49,667 nucleotides of DNA, taken from positions 68,137-117,803 of the forward strand of contig CAJFUN010000045.1 in NCBI GenBank assembly GCA_904420205.1. Reading direction: 5' to 3'. Position numbers and translations under genes: made by a program. The stretch comes from Candidatus Parachristensenella avicola (GTDB taxonomy: Bacteria; Bacillota; Clostridia; Christensenellales; UMGS416). The notes under the pieces were generated by a model. That model saw only the letters and a list, made by a program, of their open reading frames with translations, was not told the DNA's origin and ran no database searches. Below are positions 34,669 through 43,167 of this stretch, one piece after another. Position 1 is the stretch's first letter. Each line of letters opens with the position of its first letter.

Positions 34669-35902
34669 GTTCGTCCCTCCCCAATGCCAAAAGCTCGTCG
34701 GCATGGCGCTCAATCTTTTCAAGCGCCTCCAGCATGTCGTCCATATCCCGGCGATCGCCCAGCAGCGAGCTGTGATACAGCCAGCATCCCTCGCGTGCCG
34801 CGCAGTTTTCATTGTTCGGCAGCTGATCCGTAGGATCTGTAAATACGCAGCCCGTCATCCGGGTGAAGGCGTCATCATACAAAAAGCGCATCCGGTAAAT
34901 GGGCTCGTTATATCCTTCAGCCGCCATGGCCACATTCTCCGCGTTCAGCGCCCGAATGAATAGGTCGCGTCCCACGCCCTTTAGCCCTTGGCTTTTATAC
35001 TTGAAGACAAACAAGTGCAGCGAATTGCGGGTCACCCGCTCATCTTCCTGGAGCGTTTCCAGGAAGGGGAACCGCTCCATCTGCCGGCTGAGATATTCAG
35101 CGTTGGCACTGCGCGTTTCAATATCGCGGTCAATGCGCTCCATACGCGCCCGCAATACGGCCGCTTGCCATTCAGCCATACGCGCATTGGCACTGACCAC
35201 CGGCTCAATGGGGCCGTTCAGCTCACGACCGCTGTTGTGGATCTTCCAGAGTTTTTCATACAGCGCCGTATCATTGGTCGTGATAAAGCCGCCTTCTCCG
35301 CAGGAAATATTCTTGGACGCCTGGAAGGAAAAGGAGCCGGCCGTACCCAGCGAACCCGCGCGCTGCCCCTTCCACTCCGAACCATGCGCATGCGCTGCGT
35401 CCTCGATAAGGGCCAGATGATGGCGTGATGCAATTTCATTCAACGCATCCATATCGCAGGGACGCCCGCCCAGGTGCACGGCGATAATGGCGCGCGTTCT
35501 GGGTGTGATACGATCCTCGACGGATGCGGGCAGCAGCGTATATGTCTGCTGATCCGTATCGGCAAAGACCGGTACGGCGCCAGCCATGCAGACGGCGTGC
35601 ACGGTAGCTGAGAAGGTATAAGGCGGCACAATTACTTCATCGCCGCGGCCGATTTCCAGCGCCCGCAGGATTAGTTCCAAACTTACGGTACCATTGATCA
35701 CAGACAGCCCATGTTTTGCCTGGCAGTAATCTGCATATTCCCGTGAAAAGGCCGTAGCTTCCGGCCCCATCGTGCCCCACTGACCGGAACGAAGCACACG
35801 CTTAAGCGCTTCCTCTTCCAAAGGCCCGCCCACCGGCCAGGTTAGATAGCCGCCCGGCTGCGATTTTACGGCATAGCCCCCTGTAAGTGCCAAAGACGCC
35901 AT
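34661..35902 (-). CDS. DegT/DnrJ/EryC1/StrS aminotransferase (first copy)
   Basis: The 413-aa protein begins MASLALTGGYAVKSQ and has the same fold and motifs as its neighbour (SFQASKNISCGEGG with the PLP lysine; IEDAAHAHGSEWKG). The two copies differ in many positions, so they likely accept different keto-sugars or form a heterodimer rather than being a recent duplication. Ribosome-binding site GGAGGAGGACC. It is third in the operon, 33 bases after the ROK gene. Confidence 0.9.
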   Translation of the reverse strand: MASLALTGGYAVKSQPGGYLTWPVGGPLEEEALKRVLRSGQWGTMGPEATAFSREYADYCQAKHGLSVINGTVSLELILRALEIGRGDEVIVPPYTFSATVHAVCMAGAVPVFADTDQQTYTLLPASVEDRITPRTRAIIAVHLGGRPCDMDALNEIASRHHLALIEDAAHAHGSEWKGQRAGSLGTAGSFSFQASKNISCGEGGFITTNDTALYEKLWKIHNSGRELNGPIEPVVSANARMAEWQAAVLRARMERIDRDIETRSANAEYLSRQMERFPFLETLQEDERVTRNSLHLFVFKYKSQGLKGVGRDLFIRALNAENVAMAAEGYNEPIYRMRFLYDDAFTRMTGCVFTDPTDQLPNNENCAAREGCWLYHSSLLGDRRDMDDMLEALEKIERHADELLALGRDEHE

Positions 35903-35935
35903 GTTTGGTCCTCCTCCCCCAAAGGGGTATATTTT

Positions 35936-37105
35936 TTATTCCTCCATCATGCTCGCGCGGCTGGAAGCCAGGTTCTCCAGCCACTTTTCCGTCAGCACCA
36001 TCGCCGCCCCGCGATAAGCATAACGCAGGCCCTGATAGGTCATCGTAACCGTGGGCGAATGCGGGGATACCCCCTGGAGCCGCTCCACCAGCAGCTTCTG
36101 CACCTTATCCGTGAAGTTCTCATCCAGCATTCGGACATAATCGCATTCCAGGATGATCTGGTGCGGGTCCACCAGCCAGCACAGGCCATAGCACAGCTCG
36201 GCCAGATCCGCAGCGATTTCGTCCAAAGCAGCAGTAATCTTCGACTCATCACTGGCCTTGATCTTCAGCACCTCGGTCAGCCAGTCGCTCTGATGCTCAA
36301 TGCCCAGCTTCTGCAAAAAGTGCGGGCGGCTCAAGGTGCCTGCGCGCCGTCCTCCATCGCCGATCAGCATCCGGCTCACCTCACCGGCCATAGAGTGGGC
36401 GCCCATCAGGATACGGCCGTTCACCAAGAAAGCGCCGCCTACCCCCTCGCCGATATATACATAAGCAAGGGTTTTCTCCATTGCGTTTTCCACCATGGAG
36501 AGATTGGCCCGAGCCGCATATTTCACGTCCTCGTCAATATAAACCATCACATCGTCGCCGATCGTCTCGTTAATCAGCGCCTTGAGGCGAATCTCGTTCA
36601 GCTCCGGAATCAGCTGGGTATATACCGTATCCGTGTCCACTTGATAAGGGCCGGGGACCGACAGGCCTACGCCCACCAGCTTTTTCTCATACCCTCTTTC
36701 GCGGATCTCTTCGGCTACCTTTTCCAGGTAACGCTGCAAGGATTTTTTATAATCGACCGCGATATCGGTGGGAATGGGTTGCGTTTCAAAAAGCGTCTTG
36801 CCATTCAGCCCCAGCACCACGTGGGAAAATTCCCGTTCCGTTAGATCCAGCACCAACAGCGCGTGTGCATCCTGCACCACATCGACCAATTCCGCCTTAC
36901 GCCCAGCGCCGATCGCGCTCTTTTTGCTGCGAACCGCGATGATATCGTTGTTAATCATGTTCTCCACCACATTGGAAACGGTCATAAGGCTCAGGTTCGT
37001 AGCCTGAGCCAACCGTCCCCGCGTGGTGGGACCCTCTTTTACGATAACGTCAAAAATCTGTTTGAGGTTTTGAGCGCGAATACTCGCCAATGCAATCTTT
37101 TTCAT
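35936..37105 (-). CDS. ROK-family transcriptional repressor
   Basis: The 389-aa protein has an N-terminal winged helix (residues about 15-75; TRGRLAQATNLSLMTVSNVVENM is the recognition region) and a ROK domain (about 85-375) with VGVGLSVPGPYQ and YIGEGVGGAFLVNGRI. The catalytic and zinc positions of active ROK kinases (CxCGxxGC) are missing, so it is a regulator, not a kinase. Its start codon is 1 base after the kinase stop. It probably represses this operon and is released by the pathway's sugar. Confidence 0.9.
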   Translation of the reverse strand: MKKIALASIRAQNLKQIFDVIVKEGPTTRGRLAQATNLSLMTVSNVVENMINNDIIAVRSKKSAIGAGRKAELVDVVQDAHALLVLDLTEREFSHVVLGLNGKTLFETQPIPTDIAVDYKKSLQRYLEKVAEEIRERGYEKKLVGVGLSVPGPYQVDTDTVYTQLIPELNEIRLKALINETIGDDVMVYIDEDVKYAARANLSMVENAMEKTLAYVYIGEGVGGAFLVNGRILMGAHSMAGEVSRMLIGDGGRRAGTLSRPHFLQKLGIEHQSDWLTEVLKIKASDESKITAALDEIAADLAELCYGLCWLVDPHQIILECDYVRMLDENFTDKVQKLLVERLQGVSPHSPTVTMTYQGLRYAYRGAAMVLTEKWLENLASSRASMMEE

Positions 37106-37106
37106 G

Positions 37107-38075
37107 CTACTTCCTTTCTTGCAGGCCCTTCGCCGTGGCCTTAAGATTGGCCACCACCTGCTGTGTTAGTTCTTTTTTCTTGAGAAAATAGTACACAACC
37201 GCGCCAACATAAGGCGCAAGCTGTGGAATACCCACCTTTGCTTGCGGATATATCCGCTCTAACCGCCGGGCAAATCCTTCCCGGTACCTCACGCTACGCT
37301 CGAACAGGCCGCCAAAAACACCCACTGTGCAGTCGGCCCGGCCAATGTCTTTCATCAAACCCGCCGCATAGCCTATAAGTGTATTCAAACTCTCGTTAAT
37401 AATCGTGTTACAGATTGTATCCCCTTGGTCTGCGCCCTCCAACACTTTGGGAGCAAAAGCTGCCATATCCGCAGGTTTATAATCAGGCGCATAGATTTGG
37501 CCAATGGCCGCCCGGGGATCGGTACATCTAAAATGCTGCAAAAAGGCCGTCTCCAACCAGGTGTGAGGCCCGACGCCGTCAAAGGCCGCGGCCGCAGCTT
37601 CCATCGCCTGGCGCCCCAGGAAAAACCCGCTACCCGCGTCGCCTAAAAGGTATCCCCAGCCCCCGCGGACATGCTGCACACCCTGGTCGTCCATGCCTAC
37701 CGCCATGGCGCCCGTGCCCGCAACCACTGCAACACCCGGTTCGCCCAGCGTGGCCCCCATGAGCGCCATGAACACATCGGAATGGATATAACAACGTGAT
37801 ACGTCGAACACATCGCCCATGATCTCCGCCGCCAATTGGGGGGATGGCTCGTCATCCAAGGCCGAATGCCCTAGGCTAAGCGCTTCGATGGGGCCATAAC
37901 GCCGCTCCACTTCGTCCAGCGCTCTGCGCAAATGCGTTCTGAAAGTATCCATGCCAATGGTATTGAAGTTTAGCGCTTCCCCCTGAACAAGACCTAATAG
38001 GCATCCCTCTTTATTAGATACCGCCAGGGTGGTATGCGTTCCTCCACCGTCAATCCCTACAATTATTCTATCCAT
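37107..38075 (-). CDS. BadF/BadG-type ATPase, N-acetylglucosamine-kinase-like
   Basis: The 322-aa protein begins with the ASKHA phosphate-1 loop (VGIDGGGTHTTLAVSN) and has VVAGTGAMAVGMDDQG and GGWGYLLGDAGSGFFLG, the pattern of NAGK-like kinases of the BadF family; TVGVFGGLFERSV supplies the late phosphate-binding glycines. It probably phosphorylates an amino sugar or related polyol in the cytoplasm. It is the first gene of the operon with promoter 38128-38156. Confidence 0.85.
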   Translation of the reverse strand: MDRIIVGIDGGGTHTTLAVSNKEGCLLGLVQGEALNFNTIGMDTFRTHLRRALDEVERRYGPIEALSLGHSALDDEPSPQLAAEIMGDVFDVSRCYIHSDVFMALMGATLGEPGVAVVAGTGAMAVGMDDQGVQHVRGGWGYLLGDAGSGFFLGRQAMEAAAAAFDGVGPHTWLETAFLQHFRCTDPRAAIGQIYAPDYKPADMAAFAPKVLEGADQGDTICNTIINESLNTLIGYAAGLMKDIGRADCTVGVFGGLFERSVRYREGFARRLERIYPQAKVGIPQLAPYVGAVVYYFLKKKELTQQVVANLKATAKGLQERK

Positions 38076-38127
38076 ATTTGTTCATCTCACTCAACAGCGT
38101 ATTTAATATACCTTTCAGAACGTCTAT

Positions 38128-38156
38128 ATAATAAATATTCTCTGTAAAAATGTCAA
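38128..38156 (-). promoter_or_regulatory. Promoter of the kinase-ROK-aminotransferase operon
   Basis: Minus strand: TTGACA, 17 bases, TATTAT. The surrounding 38100-38280 is very AT-rich and likely includes the ROK operator. Confidence 0.75.
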
Positions 38157-38271
38157 GGGATATTTTATGAACAAAGCTTAAATTCCTATTTTACATAATG
38201 ACGAGGTAAAATTTCCCATCCTTTGCAGGACTATTTTTTCCTAAAAAATTACCTTTTTGCAGAAAATATGC

Positions 38272-38300
38272 TTGACATCATCCTATGCATGTGCTATAAT
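38272..38300 (+). promoter_or_regulatory. Consensus promoter of the tRNA pair
   Basis: TTGACA 38272-38277, 17 bases, TATAAT 38295-38300: a perfect sigma-A promoter, 33 bases before the first tRNA. Confidence 0.92.
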
Positions 38301-38333
38301 TCATTTTGCCTTGAGAATGCAGGGCGTCGATAT

Positions 38334-38411
<78 letters not shown>

Positions 38412-38414
38412 TTT

Positions 38415-38491
38415 GGCGGCGTAGCTCAGTTGGCCAGAGCAATCGGTTCATACCCGATCGGTCAGCGGTTCGAATCCACTCGCCGCTACCA
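38415..38491 (+). tRNA. Elongator tRNA-Met (CAT)
   Basis: A 77-base cloverleaf with acceptor GGCGGCG/CGCCGCT, anticodon stem ATCGG/CCGAT, loop TTCATAC with anticodon CAT (38449-38451) and encoded CCA. The sequence is close to Firmicute elongator tRNA-Met; the lysidine-type tRNA-Ile(CAT) is less likely. The T-stem has a C-A mismatch (C38466 against A38478). Confidence 0.9.
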
Positions 38492-38500
38492 ACTCAAAAG

Positions 38501-38534
38501 CTACATTTTGATTGATTCAGAATGTAGTTTTTTT
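38501..38534 (+). terminator. Terminator of the tRNA transcript
   Basis: Stem CTACATT (38501-38507) with AATGTAG (38521-38527) followed by seven T. Confidence 0.75.
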
Positions 38535-38551
38535 GCATTTATGCCCATAGA

Positions 38552-38590
38552 AAATCCCCTCCGCTTATCTAAGCGAGAGGGGATTTCTTT
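38552..38590 (+). terminator. Second hairpin after the tRNAs
   Basis: A long stem AAATCCCCTC-CGCTT with its complement (one bulge) and a 4-base loop, followed by CTTTTTA. Confidence 0.7.
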
Positions 38591-38641
38591 TTAATGCAAG
38601 GAATATGGGCCGGTCGCGGTGAGATCCTGCCCTTACATGAA

Positions 38642-38681
38642 ATAACACCCCCGGTCGCATTACGCTGACCGGGGGTGTTAT
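38642..38681 (-). terminator. Likely terminator of the ABC exporter operon
   Basis: 15-bp perfect arms (ATAACACCCCCGGTC and complement) around a 10-base loop, 27 bases after the ABC gene stop on the minus strand; the T-run there is short (TTATTTC). Confidence 0.6.
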
Positions 38682-38707
38682 ATAGGCTTTAACCGCCGCG
38701 CCGGCTT

Positions 38708-40645
38708 TTAATCCAGCTCCAGCGCACCTGTGTACAGTTGATAGTACGTTCCCTTTTGCTTGATGAGATCCTCATGGGTACCGCGCTCGATAATGTGGCC
38801 ATGATCCAGCACCATAATGGCGTTGGCGTTGCGCACGGTGGAAAGCCGATGCGCGATCACAAATACGGTGCGCCCAGCCATCAGCGCATCCATGCCGCGC
38901 TGCACGATGGCCTCCGTGCGTGTATCGATGGAGCTGGTCGCCTCATCCATAATCATTACCGGCGGATCAGCCACGGCCGCACGCGCAATCGCCAGCAGCT
39001 GCCGCTGGCCCTGGCTGAGGTTTGAACCATTGCCGCGCAGCATGGTATTGTATCCCTCTGGCAGCCTACGGATAAAGTCATCGGCGCCAGCCAGCCGCGC
39101 AGCCTCAATGCAGGCTTCGTCGCTAGCATCCAGGTTGCCGTAGCGGATATTTTCCATTACCGTCCCGGTAAAAAGATTCGTATCCTGCAGCACGATACCC
39201 AGGCTGTGCCGCAGATCCGCTTTCTTGATTTTTTCAATATTGATCCCGTCATAGCGAATCTTACCGTCGCTAATATCATAGAACCGGTTGATAAGGTTGG
39301 TAATCGTCGTTTTACCCGCGCCGGTAGAGCCGACGAAGGCTACTTTCTGACCCGGCTTGGCGTACAAAGTTATGTCGTGCAGCACCGTTTTCTCTGGCGT
39401 GTAGCCGAAGTTTACATCGAAGAAGCGAACGTCGCCCTCCATCGGGGTATAAGTAACGGTCCCATCATGGTGGGGATGCTTCCAGGCCCAGATGTTGGTG
39501 CGCTCTTTGCACTCGGTTAAAGTGCCGTCGGGGTTTACCTTAGCATTCACCAAGGAAACATAGCCTTCGTCCGTCTCCGGTTGCTCGTCCAGCAGCGCAA
39601 AAATGCGGTGTGCGCCAGCCAAGCCCATAATGACCATGTTTACCTGGTTGGACACTTGGCCAATCGCGCCGGCGAACTGCTTGGTCATGTTCAAAAAGGG
39701 CACCACGATGCTGATGCTGAAGGCCATACCGGAGATGCTAATGTTCGGAACGTGGCCCAGCATCAGCGCACCGCCGATCAAGGCCACCACCACATACATT
39801 ACGTTGCCGATATTACCCAGCAGCGGCATTAGAATATTGGCAAAGCGGTTGCCGTTTCGGGCATTGTAGAAGATTTCACCGTTGACTTTATCGAAGTCGG
39901 CCTTGGCGCCTTCCTCATGACAGAATACCTTGATCACCTTCTGGCCGGTCATCATCTCTTCCATAAAAGCTTCGGCCTTGGCCAGGGTAACCTGCTGACG
40001 CAGGAAGTATTTGGAGGACCGATTGGTAACATAGCGGGCCGAGAACACCATGCAGATAACGCCTACCACGACAACCAGGCCTAGAATCACGCTATAATAC
40101 ATCATGATGCCGAACACGGTCAGCAAGGTCACGCCGGAGATCAACATCTGGGGCAAGCTCTGGCTGATCATCTGACGCAGCGTATCCACGTCGTTGGTAT
40201 AATAGCTCATGATGTCGCCGTGGCCGTGGGTGTCAAAATACTTGATCGGCAGATCCTGCATGTGGCTGAACATCTTTTCCCGCATCTTTTTCAAAGAGCC
40301 CTGTGTGATGACGGCCATCAGCTGGGTATAGGCATAGCCAGCAAGCAGGCTGATAAGATATAGGACGACAAGGATACCAACCATCCCTAAGATTTGGCCG
40401 GATACCGAGGACCAATCTCCGGTTTTATAGGTGCTGTCTACAATGGCAATGATATTCTGCATGAACACCGCAGGGATGGAGCTGACGATGGCATTCACGA
40501 GAATGCACACCAGGGCAACCGGCAACAGCACCGGATAGAATTCAAAAAGCGTGCGCAGCAGCCGGCGCAGCACGCCCTTAGGCGCGCGCTGGCCGCGGGC
40601 AGTTGTGGCGGGAGCAGCAGCGGTATTGGTCTTATTCTTCGCCAT
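38708..40645 (-). CDS. ABC exporter half, ATPase fused to membrane domain (canonical site)
   Basis: Start at ATG 40645 (MAKNKTNTAAAP), eight bases after AGGTGAT; about 645 aa. A basic N-terminus, six membrane helices (residues about 35-340) and an ABC ATPase follow: Walker A STGAGKTT, signature LSQGQRQ, Walker B VMIMDEATSSID with the catalytic glutamate, and H-loop IAHRLST. A long insertion before the ATPase (NAKVNPDGTLTECKERTN) is typical of this half of heterodimeric exporters of the TM287/288 and LmrCD type. The start overlaps the end of the partner gene. Cargo is probably a drug or lipid. Confidence 0.9.
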   Translation of the reverse strand: MAKNKTNTAAAPATTARGQRAPKGVLRRLLRTLFEFYPVLLPVALVCILVNAIVSSIPAVFMQNIIAIVDSTYKTGDWSSVSGQILGMVGILVVLYLISLLAGYAYTQLMAVITQGSLKKMREKMFSHMQDLPIKYFDTHGHGDIMSYYTNDVDTLRQMISQSLPQMLISGVTLLTVFGIMMYYSVILGLVVVVGVICMVFSARYVTNRSSKYFLRQQVTLAKAEAFMEEMMTGQKVIKVFCHEEGAKADFDKVNGEIFYNARNGNRFANILMPLLGNIGNVMYVVVALIGGALMLGHVPNISISGMAFSISIVVPFLNMTKQFAGAIGQVSNQVNMVIMGLAGAHRIFALLDEQPETDEGYVSLVNAKVNPDGTLTECKERTNIWAWKHPHHDGTVTYTPMEGDVRFFDVNFGYTPEKTVLHDITLYAKPGQKVAFVGSTGAGKTTITNLINRFYDISDGKIRYDGINIEKIKKADLRHSLGIVLQDTNLFTGTVMENIRYGNLDASDEACIEAARLAGADDFIRRLPEGYNTMLRGNGSNLSQGQRQLLAIARAAVADPPVMIMDEATSSIDTRTEAIVQRGMDALMAGRTVFVIAHRLSTVRNANAIMVLDHGHIIERGTHEDLIKQKGTYYQLYTGALELD

Positions 40646-42380
40646 CTTGATCACCTGCCTTATTCTGGGTAGTATAGACCTCCCGATAGATTTCGCTGGT
40701 CTTCATGAGCTCGTCATGCGTTCCGATGGCGCAGATTCGACCGCCATCCATTACGATAATGCGATCCGCATCCTGTACGGAAGCGACACGCTGAGCGATG
40801 ATGATTTTCGTGGTCTCCGGAATAAATTCGCGGAATCCCTGGCGAATCAACGCATCCGTACGCGTGTCCACAGCGCTGGTGGAATCATCCAGGATCAGCA
40901 CTTTGGGCTTTTTCATCAGGGCGCGGGCAATGCACAGGCGCTGCTTCTGGCCGCCCGATACATTGGAACCGCCTTGCTCAATCCAGGTATCGTATTTATC
41001 GGGGAACTGCTGGATGAATTCGTCCGCCTGCGCCAGCTTACATGCCTCCAGCATTTCCTCGTCGGTAGCGTCGGGATTGCCCCAGCGCAGGTTATCCTTG
41101 ATGGTACCGCTGAACAACACATTCTTCTGAAGCACCACAGCCACATTGTTGCGCAGCGACTCTAGATCATACCGGCGAACGTCTACGCCGCCTACTTTCA
41201 CACACCCCTCCGTAACGTCGTACAGCCGCGGGATGAGCTGCACCAGCGTAGATTTGGACGATCCCGTGCCGCCCAATACCCCAATTACCTCGCCGGATTT
41301 AATGTGCAAATTCACATCCGCTAGGGCCATACGCTCCGCCTTCTGGGAATACTTAAAGCTGACGGATTCAAAATCAATGGAGCCATCCTTCACCTCGGTG
41401 AGGGCATGCTCGGGGCTTGTCAGGTTGCTCTTCTCCGACAATACTTCCACAATACGTTCAGCCGATTCCATGGACATGGTAATCATAACAAAGACCATGG
41501 ATACGGTCATAAGACTCATGAGGATCTGGAAGCTATACGTAAGAATAGCGGACATCTGACCTACGGCGATTTCAGCGCCCTGGCTGCTGATTACAGCGTA
41601 AGAACCAAAGGAGAGCACAAAAGCCATACCGGCGTATACGCAGAACTGCATCATGGGGCTGTTAAGCGCCATAATGCGCTCGGCGCGGGTAAAGTCGCGG
41701 CAAACATCCTCTGCCGCGGCGGCGAACTTCTTCTTTTCGTAGTCCTCGCGCACATAGCTCTTCACCACGCGCATGGCCTGCACGTTCTCCTGCACCGAAT
41801 CGTTCAGCGCGTCGTATTTGCGAAATACCCGCCGGAAGATCGGCGTAGCTGCACGGATGACCAATACGAGCCCAATGCTCAGCAGCGGGATGGTCACAAG
41901 GAAGATCATCGCAAGGCGTCCGCCCATCGCAAAGCCCATCACAAAGGAAAAAATCAGCATAAGCGGGCCGCGGATCGCTACGCGGATAATCATCATAAAG
42001 GACATCTGCACGTTCACAACATCGGTGGTCATACGGGTAACCAGGCTGGATACCGAAAATTTGTCGATGTTCTCAAAGGAATAATCCTGAATGCGGTAGA
42101 ACATGTCCTTGCGCAGGTTGCGCGCAAAGCCCGTAGACGCGGTGGCGCAGGTGTTGCCGGCCGCGACGCCGAATATCAGCGACAAAACGGCCATGACAAC
42201 CAGCTGGATGCCATATTTTACGATTACGTCCATACCGCAGCCCGCCTGCATCTGGTTCACCAGATTGGCGATGGTAAACGGGATGATGCACTCCAGAATT
42301 ACTTCAACCGTAACCAGGAGCGGCGTCAGAATCGCCGTCTTTTTGTACTCGCGTATGCTGCGAGCAAGGGTTTTTATCAT
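40632..42380 (-). CDS. ABC exporter half, ATPase fused to membrane domain (degenerate site)
   Basis: The 582-aa protein has six membrane helices (about 15-300) and an ABC ATPase: Walker A GGTGSSKST (370-378), signature VSGGQ (474-478) and Walker B LILDD (495-499), in which the catalytic glutamate is replaced by D499. The switch region reads IIAQRVAS, with Q in place of the H-loop histidine. This marks the non-hydrolysing site of a heterodimeric exporter, and the partner gene overlaps its end. The AGGAGG site lies 10 bases before the ATG. Confidence 0.9.
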   Translation of the reverse strand: MIKTLARSIREYKKTAILTPLLVTVEVILECIIPFTIANLVNQMQAGCGMDVIVKYGIQLVVMAVLSLIFGVAAGNTCATASTGFARNLRKDMFYRIQDYSFENIDKFSVSSLVTRMTTDVVNVQMSFMMIIRVAIRGPLMLIFSFVMGFAMGGRLAMIFLVTIPLLSIGLVLVIRAATPIFRRVFRKYDALNDSVQENVQAMRVVKSYVREDYEKKKFAAAAEDVCRDFTRAERIMALNSPMMQFCVYAGMAFVLSFGSYAVISSQGAEIAVGQMSAILTYSFQILMSLMTVSMVFVMITMSMESAERIVEVLSEKSNLTSPEHALTEVKDGSIDFESVSFKYSQKAERMALADVNLHIKSGEVIGVLGGTGSSKSTLVQLIPRLYDVTEGCVKVGGVDVRRYDLESLRNNVAVVLQKNVLFSGTIKDNLRWGNPDATDEEMLEACKLAQADEFIQQFPDKYDTWIEQGGSNVSGGQKQRLCIARALMKKPKVLILDDSTSAVDTRTDALIRQGFREFIPETTKIIIAQRVASVQDADRIIVMDGGRICAIGTHDELMKTSEIYREVYTTQNKAGDQDGEE

Positions 42381-42502
42381 ATATCACATACCTCCTTTAC
42401 CGTCATCATCATACAATCGGGATGCGCAGCGCAGGCTCTTGGCGATACCCGCCAATCCGCCGCATGGGCATCATCCCTATCAATTGTTCGGAAGCAAACA
42501 AA

Positions 42503-42531
42503 ATTTTAACGCATGCGTGAAATCATGTCAA
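42503..42531 (-). promoter_or_regulatory. Promoter of the ABC exporter operon
   Basis: Minus strand: TTGACA, 17 bases, TAAAAT. TTGTC-TAATT-GACA just overlapping the -35 box could be a MarR-type operator. Confidence 0.8.
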
Positions 42532-42718
42532 TTAGACAATTAACCATTTTTTCACGGGCCGATACTGAGACTTTTCACGAAAATGAAGCGCGTCACATGG
42601 AAGATCTATCAGTCATGCGGTTTTATCGGCAGCATTGGCGCTGAACATGGGGCGTTTTTTGCGGCTATCCGCCTTGCTCCCCATCATTCGCCGCGGGCGC
42701 GCTTTCCAAACCATGTCA

Positions 42719-42750
42719 AAAGAGGCCGCTGCGGCAGCCTCTTTCTTTTT
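42719..42750. terminator. Terminator after the small membrane protein
   Basis: Stem AAAGAGGC / GCCTCTTT (42719-42744) between the glnS-gltX transcript and the ABC region, with TTTT on the minus strand and a longer T-run on plus. Confidence 0.75.
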
Positions 42751-42756
42751 TTCCGT

Positions 42757-43158
42757 TCAGCGCCCCTTGCGCTCCCAATCGTAGTCAGGGAACTTTTCCT
42801 TTACGCCCCGGGGAGATGCGACCGAATAGTCTCTGGGGATATCTTTGGCGTTGGTCATTTGCACCAGGGTCATAAAGCGCTTCTCACGGCGCGTCCAAAC
42901 GATCCATAGCCCCCAGGCGGCAAAGAGCGTCAGCACCACAAAGGAGATCAGCATATTTATCCATACGCCGCCCATCATATACTGGGCAAACTGCGCCTCG
43001 GTTTCGGAAAGCATCGCTACCTGGAAAATATTGACGGCCGACTTAAAAATCGCCAGCCCTACGCCCCACAGCAGGGCTCGCCAAGTGATATACCGGAACA
43101 TGCCCTTGCTGCGAATCCGGTTCCACTTCTCGTAAAACTTTTTATCTTTAGGATTCAT
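42757..43158 (-). CDS. Small membrane protein of unknown function (133 aa)
   Basis: Two membrane segments (about residues 27-45 and 66-87) lie between a basic N-terminus (MNPKDKKFYEKWNRIRSKG) and a cytoplasmic tail with a DYSVASPRGVKEKFPDYDW segment. It follows gltX by 9 bases with an AAGGAG site, so it is translated from the same transcript. I do not recognise the family. Confidence 0.75.
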   Translation of the reverse strand: MNPKDKKFYEKWNRIRSKGMFRYITWRALLWGVGLAIFKSAVNIFQVAMLSETEAQFAQYMMGGVWINMLISFVVLTLFAAWGLWIVWTRREKRFMTLVQMTNAKDIPRDYSVASPRGVKEKFPDYDWERKGR

Positions 43159-43167
43159 GTGCGCTCC

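Larger units (their letters stand above)
42381..42756. other. Upstream region of the ABC exporter
   Basis: A 376-base gap with the exporter promoter (42503-42531) and a terminator (42719-42750). No further gene was seen. Confidence 0.6.

Noticed and set aside
41406..42509. Long plus-strand open frame of 367 codons, His-rich
   Set aside because: It runs antisense through the ABC exporter gene and across its promoter; the His-rich text is a typical antisense artefact.
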